Origin: CAYSWH01 sp964434775
Lineage (GTDB): Bacteria > Patescibacteriota > JACMRA01
Assembly: GCA_964434775.1 (NCBI GenBank)
Contig: CAYSWH010000002.1
Coordinates: 16,706-80,705 of the forward strand
DNA length: 64,000 nt
Direction: 5' to 3'
In this document: one piece after another, positions 35,115-43,413 of the stretch
Position numbering within the stretch: the stretch's first letter is position 1
Layout: the number at the start of each line of letters is the position of its first letter
The notes under the pieces: generated by a model
Database searches by the model: none
Seen by the model: the letters and a program-made list of their open reading frames with translations, nothing else
What the model was told of the DNA's origin: nothing
Translations under genes and position numbers: made by a program

Positions 35115-36002
35115 TTACATCTCTTTCAAAGCCTTAATTCTCTTTTCTATTGGAGGGTGGGTGCTAAATAACCCGGCCACGTTCTCGCTCCAACTTTTTT
35201 TTGGAGGTGAAATGTAGAAGTGGCTCATGGCAGTGGAATAGTGCCTACTGGGAACAGGGTTTTGATAGAGTTTTTGTAAAGCATTAATCAGCCCTTCCGG
35301 GTAACGGGTAAAAACTACGGCAGTAGCATCTGCCAGGTATTCTCTCGATCTTGACACAGACATTTGAATTAACATTGCAATTATCGGAGAAAGAAGGATT
35401 ATTAGAATGTACAAAAAAACCAAAATCGGACTGCGAGGTGAAGAATTATTGTCTTTTCCTCCCCAGCCGAAAAAAGTAAGTCTAATCCCGATATCTGCTA
35501 CAATACTAATTACACTGGCCAGAACCATGGTAACAGTCATAACCAATATATCTCTATTTTTAATGTGAGCCAATTCATGAGCGATAACTCCTTCCAATTC
35601 ATTTTCGTTGAGTAAGTTTAGCAATCCTTGATTTAAACAGATACTGGCCTTCTGAGGGTTCCGTCCACAGGCAAATGCGTTAGCCGAAGGGTCAGGGCTA
35701 ATATATATTTTAGGTTTAGGAATATCAGCTACTTTGCACAGATTTTCTACCAAAAAATGAATCCTGGGAGCGTTCTTATCAGATACAATTTTCGCCCCGG
35801 CAATTCTTAGGGCTAGTTTATCACCCCAAAAATATCCCCCAATAGCCTGAAAAGAAGCTAAAGTTAAACCAAGAACAGGTAAAAAGGGTTGGTTATAGTA
35901 AGCTCCGATTATCAAAAAAATAGCTGTAACCAGACCAACAAAAAAGAATATTAGCAGCCAAGTTTTGCGCTGATTAGCTGATTGAACGGAATAGGCAGAC
36001 AT
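35115..36002 (-). CDS. htpX: HtpX-like membrane zinc metalloprotease
   Basis: A 295-residue M48 peptidase. Two N-terminal membrane helices lie at about 13-60. The conserved loop ISPDPSANAFACGRNPQKA follows, then the zinc motif HELAHIKNRD near residue 140. Two further helices come after (about 155-175 and 195-220), and the third ligand Glu is in SREYLADATAV. The family degrades misfolded membrane proteins and has this four-helix topology. All active-site residues are present. It is transcribed alone or with the small upstream gene at 36091-36417. Confidence 0.95.
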   Translation of the reverse strand: MSAYSVQSANQRKTWLLIFFFVGLVTAIFLIIGAYYNQPFLPVLGLTLASFQAIGGYFWGDKLALRIAGAKIVSDKNAPRIHFLVENLCKVADIPKPKIYISPDPSANAFACGRNPQKASICLNQGLLNLLNENELEGVIAHELAHIKNRDILVMTVTMVLASVISIVADIGIRLTFFGWGGKDNNSSPRSPILVFLYILIILLSPIIAMLIQMSVSRSREYLADATAVVFTRYPEGLINALQKLYQNPVPSRHYSTAMSHFYISPPKKSWSENVAGLFSTHPPIEKRIKALKEM

Positions 36003-36090
36003 ATAATTATTTACTTATAACGCAAATACCTTAATTTGAAAAATTTCGGTTTTTACAATCTCCAAAAAATTGCTTTTTTCAAGTATTTTT

Positions 36091-36417
36091 TTATTTAGTA
36101 ATTTTGTCTTTTTCTTCTCTAACAAGTGCAACAGCCTTTTTGATTGCGGAATGAACTGCTCTGGAGTAATGGTCAGTACTTTTTTCAATAATTTTGGAGT
36201 TTATTAAGGGAGCGGTTATTCTAATAACACAAGTAAATTGGTTGGTACTGCGACCTTCTTCCATGATAAATTCTACATCAATCTTGTTGATCTTGACTTT
36301 CGTATCAAAGCATTTTTCAAGTTCCTTGGTGAATTCTTCTTCGTTAAAAGAAATATCATTTTTAAAGTCTTCAGGGTTACAATGCTTGTAAGTATAGTGG
36401 ATTTTATCTGCTGACAT
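36091..36417 (-). CDS. small protein resembling ribosome hibernation factor (HPF/RaiA-like)
   Basis: A 108-residue protein. The second half (EFIMEEGRSTNQFTCVIRI followed by the helix-forming DHYSRAVHSAIKKAVALVREEKDKI) resembles the beta-beta-alpha end of the HPF/YfiA fold, where a strand of xVxVxI type precedes a long DxxxAIDxAxxKLxxQ helix. The first half is not diagnostic, so this is a structural resemblance only. HPF proteins silence ribosomes in stationary phase. The gene is 88 bases upstream of htpX on the same strand. Confidence 0.45.
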   Translation of the reverse strand: MSADKIHYTYKHCNPEDFKNDISFNEEEFTKELEKCFDTKVKINKIDVEFIMEEGRSTNQFTCVIRITAPLINSKIIEKSTDHYSRAVHSAIKKAVALVREEKDKITK

Positions 36418-36526
36418 ATAACTTTGCTTATAAATTTGTAGACAAGCTTTTACTAATTAGTAATTGCTTATGAATATTACTTAAGAATTATCTAATTGAA
36501 AAACAAAAGCTTCTATTCTAAGATAA

Positions 36527-38485
36527 TTAAATAATTAATTCTCTTTTCGTCAAAATATACCATTTGGGAAGATTTCTGTATATCTCATGAACGAAAGTAG
36601 TCACTTCAGGTAAAGTTTGTTCAAAATTTTTAATTCTCAAAGAATAATTTATTTCCCTCTTAGCTCTAAATAGGTTAATTGAAACAAATTCATTTTTGAA
36701 GAATTCAGACAATTGCTCCCTTGCCTCAACGTTTTGCAACTGGGAGAAAGAGTAAGTTTTGAGATTGTCTTCAAAATTATACTGACTGACTCTGTTGTTC
36801 AGAGTAATGTTACTCAAATTGCTGGCATTGTTCCCATAAAGGTTGTAGGGATCTCTCGAGGCTAAAGTAATTGGTAAAAATGCGGCATGGTAATTTCTGG
36901 TTTCCAGTCTTTCCAAGACCTCATTATTCTCTTTTATCACTGTAATCGGCAATCCGATGTCTCTAAAATAAGCTTGTAATTGAGATAATAGGGGGTCTGA
37001 TTCCGTCAGGCCGATCATTACAAGGCTTAAAGGTTTGCCGCCAAGCAGTATCTGTCTGAAATTGTTTTTTTCATCTACTTTCCAGGTATAATCCGTCTCT
37101 AAATTTTTTTCTGCATCTTGGCAGTCAGGAATAAAGTCGTCACCCAAGTGGATAGGAACAATTTTTTTACTAGGTGGAATTGGCTCTACATAGTTGCTGT
37201 ATTCAACAAAATCGGGTCCGGGCTGGAAATTCATCAAACGACACATTACATACTTTCGTAAGTCACGGTTAATGAAATTTTTACCGGCTTGAATATTCAA
37301 ATAAAGGTTATAGTATGTGTTGGTAGGGATAATTTTTTGTTCAAGCGTTAGTGATTCTTTTACCGAGTCAGGAGTAAAATTCATGTTTGTGCCAAGGAAT
37401 CTGGTGAAGAAATCAATCTCTCCTTGTTTGGCTGCTTTTTCTATGCTGGTTTCATCCCTGTCCGATTCGTTGATGCTATCAAAGCTTTTGATTATGTAAT
37501 TATCTATTGTTACCTCTTGGCCATAGTTGTTTACCGAATTTTTATTTAGAATCACTTTATTGAAAGTACCTTCTTCTCCGTTTTTTGCAGGGTTTCTAAG
37601 GTTCTTGTTTTTGGTATTCTCCGGGTCTGTCACTTCATCTTCCAAAACAAAATAGCCTGAAGTAACTGTAGGGTTGACTGATCTGGGATCTTTGGCTAGA
37701 TCTAAGTTTTTGAGATCTTGGTAATAATCAAAAGAAATAGGTGAAAAATTGGCACTGTATTTTAGTTGACTGTTAGAAACCTCGCTGATTAGATTGAATT
37801 CATGAGGAGAAATCACTTCAAAGGTAACATTACTGAATAAGTTATTAAAATCTTGGTTACCACCGTCTTCCTTCAGCCTGTCAAAGGAATACTTAACATC
37901 CTTGGTAGATATTGGTTCCTTGTTTGACCAAAAGATGTCTTCACGCAATTTAAAATTAAGTTTTTTAAATCCTCCCGTATTTTGGTTGTCAAGATCTAAC
38001 CATGTAGGCTCTTCTTTTAGCAGTACCGGAACTATTTTTGGAGATTCGTAAGTGCTTAAGAAATCTGGATAGTCAACATGGTAGAGAGGGTGGTACAGTA
38101 AGGCGTTAACTCTTTTTTCTCCTTCGCTTTGAGAATCCAGCACAGGGTTAAATACCTTCATGGAATTGGTTGATTCTTCACTTATTGCTTCCACCAAATA
38201 CCCACCCTGTTCAGCTGTTTCTACGGTAGTGACCATGTAGGCTCCGTAAAATGTAAAAAGTAGAGAAACGATTAAGCTAAAAACACTAAAAGTCAGCAAT
38301 ACTTGTAAAGTTTTGTTTAAGTTGCTCACAGATGCAGCGACCAGTTCAAGATTTTTGAATTTTGACCATTTTATCGGCCAGGCGTTTTTTTTGATTTCTT
38401 GAGACTCCTTTTTTAAAAAGGCAACATATAGTTTGAAACTTTCAAGGCTGTTTATTTTTAATTTCTTCTTTGCATTTTTGATCAT
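36527..38485 (-). CDS. membrane-anchored extracellular solute-binding protein, family 5
   Basis: A 652-residue protein. About 55 basic residues are followed by one membrane helix (about 57-85), then a large extracellular domain with the SBP_bac_5 pattern seen in peptide- and nickel-binding proteins (LYHPLYHVD..., NFKLREDIFWSNKEPISTKDVKYSFDRLK). No lipobox is seen; anchoring is by the N-terminal helix, with an unusually long cytoplasmic N-terminus. No ABC permease or ATPase genes are adjacent, so it is an orphan. The ligand is unknown, oligopeptides being the family default. Confidence 0.8.
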   Translation of the reverse strand: MIKNAKKKLKINSLESFKLYVAFLKKESQEIKKNAWPIKWSKFKNLELVAASVSNLNKTLQVLLTFSVFSLIVSLLFTFYGAYMVTTVETAEQGGYLVEAISEESTNSMKVFNPVLDSQSEGEKRVNALLYHPLYHVDYPDFLSTYESPKIVPVLLKEEPTWLDLDNQNTGGFKKLNFKLREDIFWSNKEPISTKDVKYSFDRLKEDGGNQDFNNLFSNVTFEVISPHEFNLISEVSNSQLKYSANFSPISFDYYQDLKNLDLAKDPRSVNPTVTSGYFVLEDEVTDPENTKNKNLRNPAKNGEEGTFNKVILNKNSVNNYGQEVTIDNYIIKSFDSINESDRDETSIEKAAKQGEIDFFTRFLGTNMNFTPDSVKESLTLEQKIIPTNTYYNLYLNIQAGKNFINRDLRKYVMCRLMNFQPGPDFVEYSNYVEPIPPSKKIVPIHLGDDFIPDCQDAEKNLETDYTWKVDEKNNFRQILLGGKPLSLVMIGLTESDPLLSQLQAYFRDIGLPITVIKENNEVLERLETRNYHAAFLPITLASRDPYNLYGNNASNLSNITLNNRVSQYNFEDNLKTYSFSQLQNVEAREQLSEFFKNEFVSINLFRAKREINYSLRIKNFEQTLPEVTTFVHEIYRNLPKWYILTKRELII

Positions 38486-38696
38486 AGCTGATTTATACTA
38501 GTGTAAATCAAATTAAACTGCTTTTTTGAGATGTGTCAATCGTCCCTTAAAGCAGTATATTTCACCCATTTCAAAATTTTCGTAATCCAAATAATGGAGT
38601 ATTTTTAAAAGACTATTTCTACTACCAAAGTTGCTCCAAAGATTGACAAAAGTGTTTTTTTTGGCTCACTCTAAAGCAACTCGGTATCATAAACTT

Positions 38697-40178
38697 ATGA
38701 AAATCGATTTAGGAAAAAGCTTCATACGGGATTTCTTAGCCGGGCTGACAGTAAGTTTTGCCGCAATTTCTTTGGGTGCAGTCTTTGGGGCTCTAACGCC
38801 GAAAGGGGCATTTGCGGGGATGGTTTCGGCTTCTATTATTCCTATAATTACTTCAATTTTGGGAGGAACTCGTTTGCAATCCTCCGGTCCTACAGGACCT
38901 ATGACTGCTGTTGCGGCCATTCTGATTGCGTTTGCTTACGATTCATTTGGTCAGAACACAGCTTTAGCTAACCAATTCATAACTTTGAGTTTGTTGTTAA
39001 CTGCTGTTTTTTTGTTTCTGGCTGGGATTCTCAGACTTGGAAAGTATGTTTCAAAAATTCCCCAGATTGTGGTGATCGGTTTTATGAATGCCATTGCACT
39101 GATAATCTTTTTGGATCAATTTAACAGGATTTTCGGACTGGCCGGAAAAACTCCCTTGGAAGGTAATTTATTGGTAAATTTTGGCCTAGCTTTGGCGACT
39201 TTTATTTTTATTCTACAAACTAAAAAAATCCTAATTCTAATTCGTATTCCATCCAATATTGCTAACTACCTTCCTGGAGTATTGATTTCAATAATGGTTT
39301 TTACAGGTTTTCAATATTTGTTGGGATTGAAAGTGGAAACAGTGGATCTGGGAGTTGAAATTCAATCCTTTTCAGACTATCTTTCTTTAATCGGCGGGTA
39401 CTTTCCTACGGCTGAGGTTTTTCAGCTTGAGATATTGAGTAAAGCCCTGACTTTTGCCATAGAATTGTCTTTACTGGCTTACTTTGATTCTTTATTGACA
39501 AGTCTGGTTGTGGATAAGATAACCGGTGAGCAGACTAACAAAGATAAGGAGCTGTTTGCCCAAGGCCTGGCCAATGCTGTCTCCGGAGTTTTGGGAGGCC
39601 TTCCTGGTGCTCAAGCCACTGTTAATTCGGTTTTGTTAATTAAAGAAGGGGCTGTTACTCGTTTTGCCGGAATCTTGGTCGGGATTTTTGTTTTTCTTGG
39701 AATTATACTTTTTAAAGATCTTATTGGGCTAATTGCCATGGCAATCTTTTCCGGCATTCTGATAAAAATTGCCTGGGATATTGCGGAAAAAGAATTTTTT
39801 AAGCTATACATTAAAAGGAAATGGTATTTTCAAGCTGCACACAATTGGCAGTTAGCCATAATAATTTATACTATGGCGGTTACTGTTCTGGTTGACCTAA
39901 ATATTGCCGTAATAACTTCGGTAATCATCTTTTATGCCATTAAATTGAAGCGGTATTACTTCGGTTTGTTTGGAATTAGTATGGGACTTTTATTAATAGG
40001 TCTACCATTAAAATCCTTAAATGCATCCATTGATTCTCTTAACTTGAATTATTTGGGATTATGGGCTATCATTACGGTAATCTATACTGCTGTTTTTCTC
40101 CACCTTCAAAGGAAAGGCCAAAGCATTCAAGATATCGATTACACCGGTCTCCACCTTAAAGAATATTCACCCTCGTAA
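38697..40178 (+). CDS. SulP-family anion transporter without STAS domain
   Basis: 493 residues from ATG 38697; the frame is open upstream from 38631. It has about 12-14 membrane helices. The N-terminal DFLAGLTVSFAAISLGAVFG and the SSGPTGPMTAV segment match the SLC26/SulP core, and NAVSGVLGGLPGAQATVNS is also typical. The protein ends shortly after the last helix (DIDYTGLHLKEYSPS), so the usual cytoplasmic STAS domain is absent. Likely substrates are sulfate, bicarbonate or similar anions. It is flanked by unrelated genes. Confidence 0.88.
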   Translation: MKIDLGKSFIRDFLAGLTVSFAAISLGAVFGALTPKGAFAGMVSASIIPIITSILGGTRLQSSGPTGPMTAVAAILIAFAYDSFGQNTALANQFITLSLLLTAVFLFLAGILRLGKYVSKIPQIVVIGFMNAIALIIFLDQFNRIFGLAGKTPLEGNLLVNFGLALATFIFILQTKKILILIRIPSNIANYLPGVLISIMVFTGFQYLLGLKVETVDLGVEIQSFSDYLSLIGGYFPTAEVFQLEILSKALTFAIELSLLAYFDSLLTSLVVDKITGEQTNKDKELFAQGLANAVSGVLGGLPGAQATVNSVLLIKEGAVTRFAGILVGIFVFLGIILFKDLIGLIAMAIFSGILIKIAWDIAEKEFFKLYIKRKWYFQAAHNWQLAIIIYTMAVTVLVDLNIAVITSVIIFYAIKLKRYYFGLFGISMGLLLIGLPLKSLNASIDSLNLNYLGLWAIITVIYTAVFLHLQRKGQSIQDIDYTGLHLKEYSPS

Positions 40179-40343
40179 ACTCTCGAGAGTGGCTAAGAAT
40201 TTCTGCCGGTTTTATTTAATTTTGGTTACTAATTTAGATACGATTAATAATAGCTGACGAGTAACTCTCTAACAGGTGTATAAGATATCCATTTCTCTTT
40301 AATAAAAAATACTTATAAAACACGTGGTTGCTTGTTCTTTTTA

Positions 40344-40366
40344 ACTAGCTACCTTGAGGAGCTAGT
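40344..40366. repeat. 7-bp hairpin in intergenic region
   Basis: ACTAGCT (40344-40350) and AGCTAGT (40360-40366) form a perfect stem with a 9-base loop. No T-run follows on either side. The 256-base gap 40179-40434 shows nothing else apart from a short ACAGGTGTATA match (40272-40282) to the 42-nt repeat. Confidence 0.35.
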
Positions 40367-40473
40367 CTGAGACAAATTAAAAAAGTGTACTGAAGTATAT
40401 ATTTGGTGCAGTTAGGCAATAACTCCTTGTTTTCTTGACCAAAGAACTCTTTTGGCTTATTTTATACTTAGAC

Positions 40474-41805
40474 ATGATTACTTTTCTTGTATTGTTGTTG
40501 AATAATTTTACTTGGGTATTTGTTCCCTTAGGGTCAATCATCCTTTCCGGTATGCTTTATGACTGGTATCTTGATCGATATAGAGAAATCAGAACCGGGG
40601 ACTGGAAAAAAAGTATGCACTACATTGTATTACAAATATATCCGCCAAAGGAGAATAGAAGATCGCTCGCAGAAATGGAAAGTTTATTTACCAATCTTTT
40701 TTCCATTTTTGAGGAAAGAAATCCCAAAGATACCTACTTGATCGGTAAGTGGCATGAGGGAATGTGTTTTGAGATTCATTCCGATGGAGGAAAAGTAGGC
40801 TTTTATCTGAGAGTTAATAAATGGTACGAAGGTTTGGTAAGAGATTCTTTTGATGCTCGTTACCCCGGAACTAAATTAGTAGAAGTTCCTGATCCGATGG
40901 GCCAGTGGCCCCGTGATTGGACCGGTCAAATTAAATACAAATATAAAAATTTCTTTGGCTCTGATGTCAATTATACGGCTCACGATGCTCATCCAGTGAG
41001 AATCTGGCAGAAATTTCAAGACGGTAATAACCCACCCGTGAACGATCCTATCTATGAGTTAATTTCTTTAATGGAAAATATTAATCCCGATGATTATGCA
41101 ATTTTTAAGTTGGCTTTTAGGCCTTTTGATGATAAATCAATGAGACAGGAGATGAGAGACGAAGTAAAAAAACTTCGTAAAGAGTTTTCAGAAAATGCCA
41201 GCGTTTATTTGAATGGAAATGCTGAAAACCAAGATAACAAAGAATCACGCAAATTTCATCTCTTAACCGACGACGAAAGAGAGACCCTTAACCAAATGAT
41301 TATCAAATCCGGAGCTCCACACGCCAAAACAAAAATTAGATTCGGTTATTTTACAAATAAACCCAAACCCGGAGCCTACGAAGGCCATATTAACGGATAT
41401 TTTCAACAATTTACCGCCGATATCCAGGGATTGGTTTGTTGCGAATATACTCGAACCAATCAAGATGCTCACGGAGGAAAAGACATGGGTGCCGGCTATA
41501 ACTTTCCTGTTTTGCGTAATGCAATAGTTTCAGCATATGTTGCCAGGGTTATCGATTTAATCTATTGGAAGAGGGAAAGAGAATATCGTAAGCAAAAAAT
41601 TTATTCGGCGATCTTGAGTAACGAGAATACCCAGATTGGAGAACCGCCGGATTTTATGGAAGCTGCCAGCTTGGCTTCTATTTTCCATATGCCCACAACA
41701 TATGATGAAAATGCCCCGTTTAGGGCTCAACATCTCCAAACACATTACGGACAAGAGGATAGTCTTGTTAAAACTGCCCAGCCTCCTGCTGATTTGCCTA
41801 CGTAA
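40474..41805 (+). CDS. membrane-anchored protein resembling type IV secretion-associated CPR proteins
   Basis: 443 residues from ATG 40474; an upstream TTG at 40435 is more likely a -35 box (TTGACC). One N-terminal membrane helix (about 2-28) is followed by a soluble domain of about 390 residues. The MHYIVLQIYPPKENRRSLAEMESLF...SIFEE opening and the body resemble the non-ATPase N-terminal domain that accompanies VirB4/TraC-like ATPases in candidate-phyla genomes. No ATPase domain or T4SS gene is present nearby. Function is unknown, and the assignment rests on my recollection of similar proteins. Confidence 0.55.
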   Translation: MITFLVLLLNNFTWVFVPLGSIILSGMLYDWYLDRYREIRTGDWKKSMHYIVLQIYPPKENRRSLAEMESLFTNLFSIFEERNPKDTYLIGKWHEGMCFEIHSDGGKVGFYLRVNKWYEGLVRDSFDARYPGTKLVEVPDPMGQWPRDWTGQIKYKYKNFFGSDVNYTAHDAHPVRIWQKFQDGNNPPVNDPIYELISLMENINPDDYAIFKLAFRPFDDKSMRQEMRDEVKKLRKEFSENASVYLNGNAENQDNKESRKFHLLTDDERETLNQMIIKSGAPHAKTKIRFGYFTNKPKPGAYEGHINGYFQQFTADIQGLVCCEYTRTNQDAHGGKDMGAGYNFPVLRNAIVSAYVARVIDLIYWKREREYRKQKIYSAILSNENTQIGEPPDFMEAASLASIFHMPTTYDENAPFRAQHLQTHYGQEDSLVKTAQPPADLPT

Positions 41806-41876
41806 CTTTTTTTGACACTCAAAAAAAAATCAGTCATATTTAATAGTCTTAATAAGTGTGAAATTAATCATCTTAA

Positions 41877-43268
41877 ATGCCGGAGGCAAAAAATCTTTAT
41901 TCACAGAATAATCAATTTTTGGATTTCAAAACCAGGTTTCTCAAGTCCTTGTTTTTTTTGGGTGTGATTCTATGCTTCATTATATCGTTTATTTTAATTT
42001 TTCTTCCGGGATTTAAGAGCTTAAATTTTGAGTATTTTTTAAATAAATATTTTACCGATTTAAGTAAAGAAAGGGTGCAGATTGGCGGAAACGTTGCTCT
42101 TCCGGGAAATGGTGAAGACTTCTCTAATGTTTTGACTAAACCACTTGATCCGGAAACACTCAGCTTCTATAATAAGGACGAACTTTCAATGCTGGGAGTT
42201 ATTCCTCTACCGGAAAATTATTATGTTCAGGAAACATATAAGGGGATAAGTTTTGTAGCTTCGCCAACTAGTTCGTATTCGGAATATCAGTTGTTTCTTT
42301 TAAAGTATTTTATCGATCTTACTCCGCCAATTCTTTTACAGGACGGACCTACGGCTATAATAACTTACTCACCGGGAGAGTTGGATGAGGATGTAGAGTT
42401 GAATCAAGAAGAAGAGGCAGCTAAGGCCAGCGGAACTTACGTATTTTATAACCAAAACTCCTTTGAGCCCAAGCAGATAGACGGGCAAAGAGTAGATAAC
42501 TCGGTCGACGCAAAATACAAGCTCTTTGTACACGAGTTGGCACATGTCTATCAATTCAATGAGTCTGCAGGAGAGTTATCACCCAGAGAAATTGAAGAAA
42601 ATGCCAAGAACGGACGAAATTGGCTTGATTTAGTTTTGGTTGATGACTTAACAATCGGTTTTGCTTCTAATACAGGATGGCAAAAGGTAGAAAGTGATTC
42701 AGGGATTGAATATGTTTTGTCTGAACCTGAAAAAGAAAAAGCTACTGATTATGGCAAGAGGGCTATTCATGAAGATATGGCCGAATCCATTTCCTATACA
42801 ATATTGACGAATACCAACAATCTTTCAGAAAGCAGGGTCAATTGGGTATATGAAATTTTTGGTTTTGCTGATGATCAGTTAACCTACGGAAAATTGCCGG
42901 TGATGCAGGGCACGGAATCAATTAGTCCTGAATTTCCTAAGTCTTTAGCCTCTACTTTTGATTTATCAAAGGAAGAAGAATTTACCGGTAACCGAAGATA
43001 TCAATTTGTTAATAGCCAAGCCTTTATTTTGAAAGAAAAAAACTCCATAGACAGTGTTTCTGCCTATATGCTCATGGAACTGGGAAATAGAGGTTGGGAG
43101 GGGTTTTTGGAAAAAGAGACAGACATTAATTTTGTGACTACGCACAAAGGTTCATTTAATAGCCATAGAAGAGATATATACCTTGAAATGAAAACCTTCG
43201 ATAATGCCTTAAATTATTCTACCAAACCGGAAGGGACAATTATATATGTTGTTAGTGGTTATAAGTAA
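41877..43268 (+). CDS. membrane-anchored protein with zinc metalloprotease motif
   Basis: A 463-residue protein. One N-terminal membrane helix (about 20-43) puts a large domain outside the cell. Near residue 220 the sequence YKLFVHELAHVYQFN contains an HExxH zincin motif (HELAH). A possible third ligand lies in HEDMAESISYTI about 80 residues later, reminiscent of gluzincin-like HExxH...E peptidases. The region between (RNWLDLVLVDDLTIGFAS) is unrecognised. It may process envelope proteins or peptidoglycan-linked proteins. The preceding membrane gene is 71 bases upstream and has its own start signals. Confidence 0.6.
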   Translation: MPEAKNLYSQNNQFLDFKTRFLKSLFFLGVILCFIISFILIFLPGFKSLNFEYFLNKYFTDLSKERVQIGGNVALPGNGEDFSNVLTKPLDPETLSFYNKDELSMLGVIPLPENYYVQETYKGISFVASPTSSYSEYQLFLLKYFIDLTPPILLQDGPTAIITYSPGELDEDVELNQEEEAAKASGTYVFYNQNSFEPKQIDGQRVDNSVDAKYKLFVHELAHVYQFNESAGELSPREIEENAKNGRNWLDLVLVDDLTIGFASNTGWQKVESDSGIEYVLSEPEKEKATDYGKRAIHEDMAESISYTILTNTNNLSESRVNWVYEIFGFADDQLTYGKLPVMQGTESISPEFPKSLASTFDLSKEEEFTGNRRYQFVNSQAFILKEKNSIDSVSAYMLMELGNRGWEGFLEKETDINFVTTHKGSFNSHRRDIYLEMKTFDNALNYSTKPEGTIIYVVSGYK

Positions 43269-43286
43269 TTTTTAAAGGTCCTTAAC

Positions 43287-43326
43287 GAGAGTGTATGACA
43301 ACAAGCCCACGATTTTGTCAACTCTC
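43287..43326. repeat. bulged 12-bp inverted repeat upstream of aspS
   Basis: GAGAGT and TGACAA (43287-43301, with a 3-base bulge GTA between them) pair with TTGTCA and ACTCTC (43315-43326). The loop is 13 bases. No T-run follows, so it is more likely an operator or RNA element than a standard terminator. It ends 17 bases before a TTGACA box at 43344. Confidence 0.45.
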
Positions 43327-43383
43327 ACTTTGATTCTCTCTTCTTGACAACCAGCCAAATCTATATGATTACTGGGGAGTAAC

Positions 43384-43413
43384 ATGATACGGTTTTGGAA
43401 TTTATGCATATGA
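43384..43413 (+). CDS. 9-codon upstream ORF overlapping the aspS start
   Basis: GGGGAG (43374-43379) lies 4 bases before ATG 43384, which opens the short frame MIRFWNLCI and stops at TGA 43411-43413. That stop overlaps the possible aspS start ATG 43410 as ATGA, so translation of aspS may be coupled to this leader. Few genes here have such a ribosome-binding site. Confidence 0.35.
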   Translation: MIRFWNLCI

